A DNA stretch of 64,000 nucleotides from Anaerolineales bacterium (GTDB lineage Bacteria > Chloroflexota > Anaerolineae > 4572-78 > J111), in the NCBI GenBank assembly GCA_015075405.1, contig JABTUK010000005.1, positions 1 to 64,000 of the forward strand, written 5' to 3'. The notes under the pieces are model-generated. The model was not told the DNA's origin. It saw only the letters and a program-made list of their open reading frames with translations, and ran no database searches. Below, in pieces: positions 49,121 to 57,994 of this stretch. The position numbers and the translations under genes were made by a program. The stretch's first letter is position 1. Every line of letters starts with the position of its first letter.

Positions 49121-49327
49121 GAATATATCACTTTTGCCCCAACCTTACAAACAGCAGCGGGAAATTAAGCGGATTGTACCCTAAGAAAGGAGGTCTACGG
49201 GGAAAAATGTAAAGGGGCACTGACCGAAGCCAGTCAAGCGGGGTAAACCAGAGCTGGCTAAGCTGTCAACAAGGTTGTTTTTATCAATGAAGAGCCAATC
49301 AAAGTAGATATAAAAGGAGGAACTTCC

Positions 49328-50629
49328 ATGTCGCGCAGTATGCTAAAAATAATCAGTTTATTAGTTGTCGTTGCCGTTTTGGTGGGGATAGCAACCGCCT
49401 GTGGAGCGGCGGCTACACCCCAAACGGTAATTCAAACCGTTGAAGTCGAAAAAGTGGTCACGGTTGAAGTCGAAAAGCAGGTCGAAGTTGAAAAGGTCGT
49501 CACGGTTGAGGTTGAGGTTGAAAAGCAGGTTGAAGTTGAAAAAGTGGTCACGGTCGAGGTGATGGTGACTCAGGAAGCCGAAGCCGGCAGCGAGGAACCT
49601 GAAGCCGCTGCTGCCGCGCCTGAGGACAATCCCTATCGCCCCAGCAACCTGTTCGAGGCAGCCGAGGCGCTCAAGGCGGCCACCGAAGGCCAAAGCCCGC
49701 CGGCCGGCGCCAAATTTGCCTTTTTGACCAACAACATGTCGCCTTTCTGGACGGCGGCCCAAATTGGGGTGGCCCGCGCCTCATCAGAACTGAACGTGCC
49801 GATTGCCTTCCAGGCCCCCACCGCCTCTGACTTGCTCAGCCAACAACTTTCGATGCTGGAAACCTTTGTCAATGATGGCTACACCGGCGTCACTTTTTCA
49901 GCTATTGACCGGCAAGCGCCCGCCCCCATTATCGAAAAAGCGGTGGAGCAAGGAACAATCATGCTGGCCATGGACTCCGATGCCACCGGCAGCAAGCGAG
50001 CCATGTATATCGGCATGTCCGACTACGACGCCGGCCGCGCCGCCGCCGAAGCCGCGCTGGAAATTATTGGTAAAGGCAAGGTGGTGGGGTTGGTTGGGTT
50101 TGCCACCGCTCAAAATGCCCAGGATCGGATTCAGGGGGTTAATGACGTGTTCGAAGGCACCGAGATGGAATTAGTTGAGGTGCTCATAGACGACGTTAAG
50201 CCCGAAGTGGCTTTGAGCAATGCCCAAACCGCCATCCAGAAGTATGGCGACGAACTGGCCGGATTTATCACCTTCTACTCCTACGATGGCCCGGCGGCCT
50301 GCCAGGCCATCAAGCAGGCCGACAAAATCGGGACCCTCAAGTTGGTGGCTTTTGACGCCGAACCCGAAACCCAGGCTTGTATGGAAGAAGGCGTGGTGCA
50401 GGCCATGATTGGACAGCGCGTTTACTTCTACGGGTATCTGAGCGGATACTCAATGTATGCCATGTCCATCCTGGGCCAGAAAGAAACCATGAAAATCCTG
50501 GACCCGTACCTGGATGAATTTGGCGAGGATGGTAAAATTCGACTGAATACCGGCATTGACGTTATCAAGGCCGATACCTTTGACCAATATAAAGCCTATC
50601 TCGAATCCATCGGTATTGCTTCGCAGTGA
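49328..50629 (+). CDS. sugar ABC transporter substrate-binding lipoprotein with Val/Glu stalk
   Basis: A 433-residue protein with a lipoprotein signal (lipobox ending ATAC, Cys25). A ~50-residue stalk of repeated VEVEKVVT-type units follows, then the type 1 periplasmic-binding domain (FAFLTNNMSPFWTAAQIGV, GTIMLAMDSDATGS). The stalk is highly regular and encoded by a repetitive gaagtcgaaaaa-type DNA. Such stalks are common in Chloroflexota binding proteins, and may carry the domain across a thick envelope. The ATPase and permease genes follow. Confidence 0.9.
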   Translation: MSRSMLKIISLLVVVAVLVGIATACGAAATPQTVIQTVEVEKVVTVEVEKQVEVEKVVTVEVEVEKQVEVEKVVTVEVMVTQEAEAGSEEPEAAAAAPEDNPYRPSNLFEAAEALKAATEGQSPPAGAKFAFLTNNMSPFWTAAQIGVARASSELNVPIAFQAPTASDLLSQQLSMLETFVNDGYTGVTFSAIDRQAPAPIIEKAVEQGTIMLAMDSDATGSKRAMYIGMSDYDAGRAAAEAALEIIGKGKVVGLVGFATAQNAQDRIQGVNDVFEGTEMELVEVLIDDVKPEVALSNAQTAIQKYGDELAGFITFYSYDGPAACQAIKQADKIGTLKLVAFDAEPETQACMEEGVVQAMIGQRVYFYGYLSGYSMYAMSILGQKETMKILDPYLDEFGEDGKIRLNTGIDVIKADTFDQYKAYLESIGIASQ

Positions 50630-50630
50630 C

Positions 50631-50730
50631 AAGGTAACAGGGTAGCAGGGTAGCAAAGTCGCAGAGTCGCAAGGTAGCAGCGTTGCAGAAAATTGCACCT
50701 GCTACCTGCTACCTGCTACCCTGCGCTGTC
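50631..50730. repeat. octad/heptad-armed hairpin (aaggtagc / ctgctac)
   Basis: Left arm seven 8-nt units (aaggtaac, agggtagc, agggtagc, aaagtcgc, agagtcgc, aaggtagc, agcgttgc); right arm heptads (acctgct) x3 plus accctgc. Unequal periods in the two arms. Located between the binding protein and ATPase genes. Confidence 0.8.
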
Positions 50731-50749
50731 TGGAAAGGAACAGAGGTCT

Positions 50750-52300
50750 ATGGAGCCACAACCCTTGCTGCGGGTGGACCATCTCTCCAAAAGTTTCCCC
50801 GGCGTGCGAGCGCTGGATGAGGTGGACTTTGAGGTTTATCCGGGTGAGATTTTGGGTTTTCTGGGTGAAAACGGGGCCGGAAAGTCAACCCTCATCAAAA
50901 TTCTGTCGGGGATTCATAGTAAAGACCGGGGCACGATCTGGTTTAATGGCCAGTCGATCAACCCCCACACGCCGCACGAGGCCCAGGCGTTGGGCATCAG
51001 CACCATTCACCAGGAATTGGCCCTGGTGCCCTACTTGAGCGTGGCCGAAAATATCTTTCTTAATAATGAACCCCGGCGGGCGTTGGGCCTGGTTGATTTC
51101 CCGCGTATGAACCGTGAGGCTGAGGAACTGCTGCGGGGTCTGGGGGCCGAGATACGCGGCAGCCAACTCATCCGGGAATTGAATGTGGCGGCGCAGCAGA
51201 TGGTTGAAATTGCCAAAGCCATTTCGCACAAGGCCAGCTTGATTTTGATGGATGAGCCGACCTCAGCCTTATCCAGCCGTGAGGTAGATGCTTTGTTTGC
51301 CTTGATGCGGCGGTTGAAGGAAAGGGGGGTGGCGGTTGTTTTTGTCAGCCACCGGCTGGACGAAGTTCGCCAGATTGTGGACCGGGTGATTATCATGCGC
51401 GACAGCCGCCGGGTGGGGTCGCTGCCCATTGCTGAGGCCAGCGAAGAAAAAATTATCCGTATGATGGTCGGGCGCGATGTGGGACTGTTTCCCAAAGAAG
51501 CAGCGCCGGTGGGCGAGCCGGTGCTGGAAGTGCGCCGGTTGTCGGGCCAAAACGGCGTCAAAAATATCAGCCTGACCGTGCGCAAAGGGGAAATTGTCGG
51601 TCTGGCCGGGCTGGTGGGAGCCGGTCGCACCGAGTTGGCCCGGCTCATCTGTGGGGTGGACAGCTTGAGCAGCGGCGAGGTGTTGATGGAAGGCCAGCCG
51701 GTCAGGATAAAATCACCGGCGGATGCCGTCAGGCATGGCATTGGCTGGGTGCCGGAAGACCGCAAATTGCACGGTCTAGTGCTGGGCATGGATGTTCAAG
51801 AAAACACGACGATGGCTATTTTGCAGCGCATTTCAAACTTATGGGGGGCGGTGCGGCAAACGGAAGCCAAAAGAATCACAAACCACTATATCGAGGCGCT
51901 CTCTATTGCCACGCCCGGTTTAAACCAGACGGTGCGAAATCTGAGCGGCGGCAACCAGCAAAAAGTGGTTTTAGCCAAGTGGCTCAGCACCGAACCCAAA
52001 TTATTGATTATGGACGAACCGACGCGGGGTATTGATATCGGCGCGAAGGCCGAGGTGCATGCCTTGATGAGCCAACTGGCGCAACAAGGCATCGGCATCC
52101 TCATGATTTCTTCCGAAATGCCCGAAATCATCGGCATGAGCGACCGGGTCATTGTCATGTGCCAGGGCCGGGTCACGGGTGAATTTGTGCGGGGCCAGTT
52201 GGACCAGGAAGCCATTATGACCTGCGCCACCCAATTTCTTAGCGTCGAGGGCGATATTGCTGAAAAGGTTGAAGCTGTAGCAGAAGGGATAAATAAATGA
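50750..52300 (+). CDS. sugar ABC transporter ATP-binding protein (RbsA-like), second system
   Basis: From ATG 50750 the product is 516 residues with two ABC domains: Walker A GENGAGKST, LVGAGRTELARLI in the second, LSGGNQQK signature, LLIMDEPTRGID. Overlaps the permease gene by 4 nt (ATGA). Similar in layout to the ATPase at 43796 but clearly diverged, so a paralogous importer and not a recent duplicate. Confidence 0.92.
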   Translation: MEPQPLLRVDHLSKSFPGVRALDEVDFEVYPGEILGFLGENGAGKSTLIKILSGIHSKDRGTIWFNGQSINPHTPHEAQALGISTIHQELALVPYLSVAENIFLNNEPRRALGLVDFPRMNREAEELLRGLGAEIRGSQLIRELNVAAQQMVEIAKAISHKASLILMDEPTSALSSREVDALFALMRRLKERGVAVVFVSHRLDEVRQIVDRVIIMRDSRRVGSLPIAEASEEKIIRMMVGRDVGLFPKEAAPVGEPVLEVRRLSGQNGVKNISLTVRKGEIVGLAGLVGAGRTELARLICGVDSLSSGEVLMEGQPVRIKSPADAVRHGIGWVPEDRKLHGLVLGMDVQENTTMAILQRISNLWGAVRQTEAKRITNHYIEALSIATPGLNQTVRNLSGGNQQKVVLAKWLSTEPKLLIMDEPTRGIDIGAKAEVHALMSQLAQQGIGILMISSEMPEIIGMSDRVIVMCQGRVTGEFVRGQLDQEAIMTCATQFLSVEGDIAEKVEAVAEGINK

Positions 52301-53301
52301 ACAAAGTTGTCACCGGCTCAGGGCGGGATGTGGCTCAGTCTGCTACCGGACTGGTTGAGACGATCAAGCGACTGTTTAGGGTGTCCGAATTTCTCATCTT
52401 TCTGGTCGTCATCGCCTTATTTATCATTGGCGCTATTGTTAACCCCCGTTTTTTGGGGCTGGAAAATCAAAAAGTGATGACGCGGGATGCGGCTATTTTA
52501 GCCATTGCCGCCATCGGCGTCGGCTTTCCGATTATCACCGGCGGGATTGATTTGTCCATCGGTTCAATTGTTGGCCTGGGCGGTGTTTTATCGGCCTACT
52601 TTGTGGTCAAAATGGGCCTGCCCATTTGGGTCGGGATTACCCTGGCCCTGCTGGTGGGGGTGGTCATTGGCGCTATCCACGGCCTGTTTGTCACCAAACT
52701 CAAGATGCACGGGTTTCTGATTACCCTGGTAACGCTGGGGGTGGCGCGCGGCTCGATTTTGGTGTTGACCAACGGCACGCCCATTACCGGCGTGCCCGAC
52801 GAATACACGGTGCTGGGGCAGGGCTACCTGTTTAATTTGATTCCCCTGCCGGTTTTGATCTGCCTGCTGGTGGCCGGGCTGGCTTATTATTTGCTGCGTT
52901 ACACCTTTATTGGCCGCCAAATTTATGCCGTGGGCGGCAACATCGAAGCGACGCGTTTATCCGGCGTCAATGTAGACGCCCGGATTATTCTGTGTTACAT
53001 CATCTCCGTAGTCTGCGCCAGTTTGGTCGGGATTATTCAGGCCGGACGGCTCAGCCTGGGGCATCCCGGCGCGGGCGAGGGCTTTGAGCTTTTGGCCATC
53101 ACCGCCTGCATTTTGGGGGGGTTAAGCCTGATGGGCGGCCAGGGCAGCGTGGTAGGGATTTTGGTGGGGGCGTTATTGATTGGGGTGCTCCAAAATGAAA
53201 TGGTTATGCTCAATATCAACCCCTTCTGGCACAAAATTGTGATTGGCCTGGTTTTGCTGGTCGCTATTACCTTCGACTATGCCCGGCGGTGGAAGCGGTA
53301 A
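52297..53301 (+). CDS. sugar ABC transporter permease (RbsC-like), second system
   Basis: A 334-residue RbsC-family permease. It has FPIITGGIDLSIGSIVGLGG, AVGGNIEATRLSGVNV and CILGGLSLMGGQGSV, with ~9-10 membrane segments. It is translationally coupled to the ATPase gene. Together with the 49328 binding protein it forms a complete importer, probably for a monosaccharide. Confidence 0.92.
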   Translation: MNKVVTGSGRDVAQSATGLVETIKRLFRVSEFLIFLVVIALFIIGAIVNPRFLGLENQKVMTRDAAILAIAAIGVGFPIITGGIDLSIGSIVGLGGVLSAYFVVKMGLPIWVGITLALLVGVVIGAIHGLFVTKLKMHGFLITLVTLGVARGSILVLTNGTPITGVPDEYTVLGQGYLFNLIPLPVLICLLVAGLAYYLLRYTFIGRQIYAVGGNIEATRLSGVNVDARIILCYIISVVCASLVGIIQAGRLSLGHPGAGEGFELLAITACILGGLSLMGGQGSVVGILVGALLIGVLQNEMVMLNINPFWHKIVIGLVLLVAITFDYARRWKR

Positions 53302-53374
53302 TCAAGCGGAAAGAGTTGACGGAAAGCCAGTTTATGATACTATACCATTAAACCACCGTCCGAGGTGTTTAGAA

Positions 53375-53629
53375 ATGTCAAGTGTCGTACTCACTAAACA
53401 ATATATTCGAGATATTACCGGCAAACCTATTGGCGTCATCTTGCCGATTGAAGAGTATCAAGCGTTGGCACAATTACAGGCTGAATCTACATCGCAAAGA
53501 CAGGAACCAACAGGAGCATCGCTTTATGGGGTGCTCCGTCATTTGGGCGGCGTCGTTGCGCCAACGGAAACCCTGGACGAAACCCGGCGTGAGTTGTGGT
53601 CAACCTGGAATCATACTGACATGCTATGA
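53375..53629 (+). CDS. Phd/antitoxin-like protein of VapBC-type pair
   Basis: From ATG 53375 the product is 84 residues. It starts MSSVVLTKQYIRDITGKPIG then VILPIEEYQALAQLQ, the pattern of small antitoxins that pair with PIN toxins. It overlaps the PIN gene by 4 nt. Confidence 0.7.
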   Translation: MSSVVLTKQYIRDITGKPIGVILPIEEYQALAQLQAESTSQRQEPTGASLYGVLRHLGGVVAPTETLDETRRELWSTWNHTDML

Positions 53630-54027
53630 TCTCCCTGGTACTCGACACCCACACAATTATCTGGTTAACGCATGGCGATGCTCGTCTGTCACTCACAGCA
53701 CGCCAGGCGATTGATGCAGTGACGGAGCAAGCCTCACAGGTAGCCATTTCCTCTATCTCTTTGGTTGAGACTGCCTATTTGGAAGAGAAGGATCGAATTC
53801 CGGCAGGTACATTGGTTGGGGTTTTATCGCTCCTTGACGCCCCCCACCCCTTACTGGTCGAAGTGCCTGTAACTCGACAAATCATTGCCGCCCTATTGAA
53901 CATTTCGCGTGTTACGGTACCAGATATGCCGGATCGAGTTATTGCGGCTACGGCACTGAGTTTGTCTGTGCCTTTAGTGAGCCGTGATCGAAAAATTCAA
54001 GACAGCCAGATACAGACTATCTGGTAG
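53626..54027 (+). CDS. VapC-like PIN-domain toxin
   Basis: A 133-residue PIN protein: VLDTHTIIWLTHGDARLS (first Asp), ISLVETAYLEE (Glu), TVPDMPDRVIAATAL (Asp) and PLVSRDRKIQDS (Asp). The 'DTHTIIW' start is that of the PIN subgroup often paired with Phd-like antitoxins. A strong terminator follows. Confidence 0.88.
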   Translation: MISLVLDTHTIIWLTHGDARLSLTARQAIDAVTEQASQVAISSISLVETAYLEEKDRIPAGTLVGVLSLLDAPHPLLVEVPVTRQIIAALLNISRVTVPDMPDRVIAATALSLSVPLVSRDRKIQDSQIQTIW

Positions 54028-54070
54028 ATTAGGGTCTTAATAGATTTCTAAAAGTGTCAGCTTTAATGTT

Positions 54071-54114
54071 GTAACAGACCGGGAGGAGATAAGCCTTCCG
54101 GTCTGTTACTTTTG
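54071..54114 (+). terminator. intrinsic terminator after VapC-like gene
   Basis: gtaacagaccgg (54071-54082) and ccggtctgttac (54098-54109), a perfect 12-bp stem, followed by tttt. Confidence 0.75.
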
Positions 54115-54216
54115 GCAACAATTATTTTATGCGAGGAGGAGATAAATTTGCTATTGTACAGGGCCGATTTGTCATTGGCAACGCCCCTTACTCTATGCTA
54201 AAATACCCCCACTCTG

Positions 54217-56850
54217 ATGAAATCTCACGAATTACCCAAAGACAGCATAGATTCCTTCAAACCCTCCTCCCGGCTCAAATTCTGGACGCTTGCCCTCAGT
54301 TCCCTCAAGTTTCCTCGGTTCCCTGACCTCCTCGCCTGGGGACTTATCCTGCTCTACATCGTCACCTTCACCTGGCTGGCCATCCTGCGCCACGCCAGCT
54401 TTGATTCCAGCGGCTTTGACCTGGGCATCTACGATCAGGTGGTCTGGAATACCCTGCACGGACGGCCTTTTTTTTACACCACCACCGGCCAGCCGCTGCT
54501 GCACCTATCAAACCACGCCTCGCTGATTTTGCTGCTGGTCGCGCCGTTTTATCTCATCCACAGCGGCCCGGAAACGCTGCTGTTTTTGCAAACATCAGCG
54601 ATTGGCCTCGGCGGGTTGCCTTTGTTCTGGCTGGCGCGGGAAAAACTGGGGAACGCAGATTTTGTTAATAAATCAGCGAAAATCAGCGAAAATCAGCGTC
54701 ATCAGCGTTCCCTTTTTAGTTTCCAAAACGGCGACTTTGCCGCTCTAAGCCTGCTGGCGGCCTACCTACTTTTCCCCACCCTGCAAATTGTCAACCTGTG
54801 GGATTTCCACCCGCCGGTGTTGGCGGTCGGGTTTTTTATGGCTGCTTTTTACTGTCTGGTCAAGCACAAGTCGGGCTGGTTTTTGTTTTGGGCGGTGCTG
54901 GCCATGCTCTGCAAGGAGCAGCTTCCGCTGCAAGTTGCCTTTCTGGGCCTGGCTGCTATCGTCATGCACCGGGATTGGCGTTTGGGGCTGACCACCATTG
55001 CCGTCGCGCTGACCTATTTCTTCATTATTATGTATTGGGTCATCCCCGCCAACAGCGTCACCGGCGACCATCTCTTCATCGGCTTCTATGCCGAACTGGG
55101 CGACTCGCCCGCCGAAATTATCATGACCACCCTCACCCGGCCCGATTTGGTGCTGAAAATCCTACTCCAACCCACCCGGTTGCAATATCTTTTCGACATC
55201 CTGACCCCCTTTGCCTACCTGCCGCTGCTCGGCCTGCCCATTCTGGCGATTGGCGCGCCCTCGTTTGCCATCAACCTGCTCAGCGGCAACACCGCTATGC
55301 ACGACGCCACCGGCGCGCAGTACGGCGCTGATGTCGCTCCCTGGCTGGCCTGGGCGGCGCTGTACGGTATGGTTTATTTACGGCAAATCATGCATCGGGT
55401 GTCGGGTGTCGGGTGTCGGGTGTCATGTATCACGCATCACGTATCACGCATCACGCTTTCTCATGTGCCCTCTGTTTTGCTTTTGGCTGTGGCTCTGGTC
55501 TGGCAGCTTTTTCACGGCTTCTCGCCCCTGGCGCTTGACCCGCCCCGGTGGGAAATCACCGTCCATGACCGGCTGGCCCAACGCTTCATCGCCCAGATTC
55601 CGCCCGATGCCTCCATTGCCGCGCAAGGCAAACTTTACCCCCACCTCAGCAACCGGCTGATTGCCTACCAACTGCCGGATGTCAACGAGGCCGAATATGT
55701 TTTTTTTGACGCCACCACCGGCACATGGCCCGTCCACCCCAACGACATCTGGGCGCTGGCCAGGGAACTGCTCAGTTCAGGCCAATACGGGGTGCTCGAC
55801 GCCGCCGACGGCTATTTGCTGCTCAAGCGCGGCCTGACCACGACCGACATCCCCAACGCTTTTTACGATTTCGCTCGTGTGGCCGACCCCCAGCCTCAAT
55901 ACTCTTTGAATGTTGAATTTGGCGACGAGCTGCGGCTGCTCGGCTTTGACGTGCTAGATGACCCGCGCCGGGAGGAAACGTCAGTTCGGCTGTACTGGCA
56001 AGCCCTGCGCCCGCTCGACCGGGAGCTTCGCCTCTATCCCTTTTTTGTCAATACCGAGGGGCAGATGATCGAAAACACCGAGCAGCGCCCCCTGCTGACC
56101 CAACTCTGGTTTCCCCCTCACCTGTGGCAGCCCGGCGAAACCATCATAGCCGAAACCATGCCCTGGGCTGTGGGCAACCGCTGGAGTCTGGCCGTTGGCG
56201 TTCTGGCTGACAACGATTGGTCGGATTGGAGCCAGCGGCTCTCCGTAACGACCGCCGACCGCCAACCCATTCGTCAAGCTCAGGACGAGCCGCCGACCGC
56301 CGAAGCGGAAAGCCTCGCCTCCTCGCCTCCTCGCCTCCTCGCCTCCCTCCGCCGCTTCGAGGCCAACACCTGGGTCCGCCTGGCCACCTTCGAGCGGCAG
56401 GGCCGGGAACTGGTCGAAATTGCCCCTACCGAACCAACGCTCCAACCCTCGAACCCGCTCCAGATCAACTTTGACGGCAAGATGGAACTGCGCGGCTACG
56501 ACGCCAAAAGGGAAGGCGCTACGCTGGCGGTCACGCTTTACTGGCAGGCTCTAAGCGCCATGCCGGAGGATTACACCATTTTTGTCCACCTGATCGGCCC
56601 CGATGGGCAGAAAGTAGCCCAGCACGACGGCCAGCCCACCTGGGAAGTCCCGCTGCCCACCAGTACCTGGCAGCCAGGTGAAGTGTTACAAGACAAGCAT
56701 ATCCTCGCTCTGCCCGCCAATTTGCCGCCCAGTGATTATGGTTTGAATATTGGCGTCTACTACTGGCAAACCTTGGAACGATTACCGGTAGTAGAGAATA
56801 ATTTACCTATAAAAGATTTTGTGGCAATAAACGGAATTAGGTTAGAATAA
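54217..56850 (+). CDS. DUF2079 membrane protein carrying three in-frame repeat insertions
   Basis: The 877-residue protein has ~10 membrane segments in its first half and begins like DUF2079 proteins, a putative glycosyltransferase-C-fold family (FDSSGFDLGIYDQVVWNTLHG, LHLSNHASLILLLVAPFY). The second half is extracytoplasmic with two beta-rich segments (VRLYWQALRPLDRELRLYPF and VTLYWQALSAMPEDYTIFVH). Three repeat blocks are translated: 54649-54711, 55396-55456 and 56313-56346, giving odd inserts such as HRVSGVGCRVSCITHHVS. The protein remains open throughout. Start is uncertain. Confidence 0.75.
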   Translation: MKSHELPKDSIDSFKPSSRLKFWTLALSSLKFPRFPDLLAWGLILLYIVTFTWLAILRHASFDSSGFDLGIYDQVVWNTLHGRPFFYTTTGQPLLHLSNHASLILLLVAPFYLIHSGPETLLFLQTSAIGLGGLPLFWLAREKLGNADFVNKSAKISENQRHQRSLFSFQNGDFAALSLLAAYLLFPTLQIVNLWDFHPPVLAVGFFMAAFYCLVKHKSGWFLFWAVLAMLCKEQLPLQVAFLGLAAIVMHRDWRLGLTTIAVALTYFFIIMYWVIPANSVTGDHLFIGFYAELGDSPAEIIMTTLTRPDLVLKILLQPTRLQYLFDILTPFAYLPLLGLPILAIGAPSFAINLLSGNTAMHDATGAQYGADVAPWLAWAALYGMVYLRQIMHRVSGVGCRVSCITHHVSRITLSHVPSVLLLAVALVWQLFHGFSPLALDPPRWEITVHDRLAQRFIAQIPPDASIAAQGKLYPHLSNRLIAYQLPDVNEAEYVFFDATTGTWPVHPNDIWALARELLSSGQYGVLDAADGYLLLKRGLTTTDIPNAFYDFARVADPQPQYSLNVEFGDELRLLGFDVLDDPRREETSVRLYWQALRPLDRELRLYPFFVNTEGQMIENTEQRPLLTQLWFPPHLWQPGETIIAETMPWAVGNRWSLAVGVLADNDWSDWSQRLSVTTADRQPIRQAQDEPPTAEAESLASSPPRLLASLRRFEANTWVRLATFERQGRELVEIAPTEPTLQPSNPLQINFDGKMELRGYDAKREGATLAVTLYWQALSAMPEDYTIFVHLIGPDGQKVAQHDGQPTWEVPLPTSTWQPGEVLQDKHILALPANLPPSDYGLNIGVYYWQTLERLPVVENNLPIKDFVAINGIRLE
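54649..54711. repeat. coding decamer-armed hairpin (aaatcagcga)
   Basis: gggaacgcagat faces atcagcgttccc, with aaatcagcga repeated between. Translated in a cytosolic or extracytosolic loop of the DUF2079 protein. Confidence 0.75.
55396..55456. repeat. coding heptad array, more than 8 x 7 nt
   Basis: cgggtgt x4 (55396-55423), then catgtat-cacgcat-cacgtat-cacgcat (55424-55451). Translated as VSGVGCRVSCITHHVSRIT. No inverted partner arm is present; two different heptads are joined end to end. Confidence 0.85.
56313..56346. repeat. coding octad array (ctcgcctc)
   Basis: Four or so ctcgcctc units in the DUF2079 gene, translated as SLASSPPRLLASL. Same word as the hairpins at 30310 and 39329. Confidence 0.75.
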
Positions 56851-56887
56851 TAACAGTATTGATTTGAAGTTAATGGGAGATTGCTTC

Positions 56888-57994
56888 ATGCGAGTCCGTG
56901 AGATTTTTTTTCATAATTTTCGCTCTTTCCGGGGAGAACGGCATATTTCCTTTGTTGACTCATTGACTAATGAAGTTCGTTCAGTAAGTGTACTAGCTGG
57001 CTCTAATGGTAGTGGCAAAACTACTATCTTAGAGGCCATAGAGGCGCTACTAGAATTCGTGTTAAATCCAGAGGTCCCTAAAAATCTGATTACCGAAGCT
57101 TGGGAGAATGGATTAGTTTGTCTAGAAATAGAGTTATTTCCAGAAGACTTTTCCCATTTCTCTTTGAATGGTGAAACTTCTAAGATAATGCATATTGCTG
57201 TAGGCCAACGAGACTTGGTCCCTGTCGCGGTCGAAGAAACATGGCCCAATTTATTTTGTCATCTTATTCAACAAAATGGTAATAAGAAACCATTCATTCG
57301 TAAATCAAATCTAGCTGAAAAATTGCGTAATGAGGTTAAACAGGCACGACAGCGAAAAGACGACTTACGGGGTGGCTTCCTTTACTTTCCTCATGATCGC
57401 CAACTTAACGTGACAAAAGGCGGAGCTGTAGAGCCACCCTCAGAAGAAACATCTTGGGTATTTCGCTTTTCAAGGTCAGATCGCTGGAAAGGCAGCTTGG
57501 AACAACTCTGGGTTTGGCAGAATTATCTGGATTTGGAACAAGGTAATCAAGAGCGTAACAACTTAAAACCCTTTGTTGCCTTAGTTGAAAATGTACTTGG
57601 AGAAAATCGTCCTATCACTGTTAGTGGTGGACGAGCGATGGTTCCGGCTGCATGGTCTAATAGTAATGGTGAGAGTACCAAAGTGCATTTGGATCAACTT
57701 CCCTCAGGTGAGCAACAATGCCTCCTCTTGTTCGGAGAATTGGCTCGCCGTAAGCGTAAAAGTGCAATTATTGCTATTGATGAAATCGAAAATAGCCTGC
57801 ATCCTACGCTACAACGCTTGGTCATGTGGAACTTACGCAAAATAGCGCGAGAATGGGATGCTCAAGTAATTGTAACGACCCATTCTCTGGAAATTATCAA
57901 TACAGTGCGTGGCAGTGCTTTTATCAATCTGGATTATCCTGAAGACCATTTCAATTTGCCAATTCTCGACGAAAATGAGGGGAATGCAGCGTAG
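56888..57994 (+). CDS. PARIS-type AriA-like AAA/ABC ATPase
   Basis: From ATG 56888 the product is 368 residues: P-loop AGSNGSGKTT (37-46), a coiled/helical middle, Walker B-like IIAIDEIENSLHP with catalytic Glu, and TTHSLEI. It resembles the OLD/RecF-type ATPase of two-gene defence systems. Its partner, starting on the last base of its stop codon, is a DUF4435 TOPRIM-like protein. The gene is AT-rich by eye, in contrast to its G+C-rich neighbours, suggesting acquisition by transfer. Confidence 0.85.
   Translation: MRVREIFFHNFRSFRGERHISFVDSLTNEVRSVSVLAGSNGSGKTTILEAIEALLEFVLNPEVPKNLITEAWENGLVCLEIELFPEDFSHFSLNGETSKIMHIAVGQRDLVPVAVEETWPNLFCHLIQQNGNKKPFIRKSNLAEKLRNEVKQARQRKDDLRGGFLYFPHDRQLNVTKGGAVEPPSEETSWVFRFSRSDRWKGSLEQLWVWQNYLDLEQGNQERNNLKPFVALVENVLGENRPITVSGGRAMVPAAWSNSNGESTKVHLDQLPSGEQQCLLLFGELARRKRKSAIIAIDEIENSLHPTLQRLVMWNLRKIAREWDAQVIVTTHSLEIINTVRGSAFINLDYPEDHFNLPILDENEGNAA

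Larger units (their letters stand above)
48926..49327. other. intergenic region, hairpins only
   Basis: About 400 bp without genes between the SDR remnant and the second binding-protein gene. It contains two clear hairpins (49001-49037 and 49095-49120). Ribosome site aggagga precedes the next gene. Confidence 0.6.

Noticed and set aside
43796-52300. Recent duplication of the two ABC ATPase genes
   Set aside because: Motifs match but the surrounding residues differ widely, so the duplication, if any, is old.
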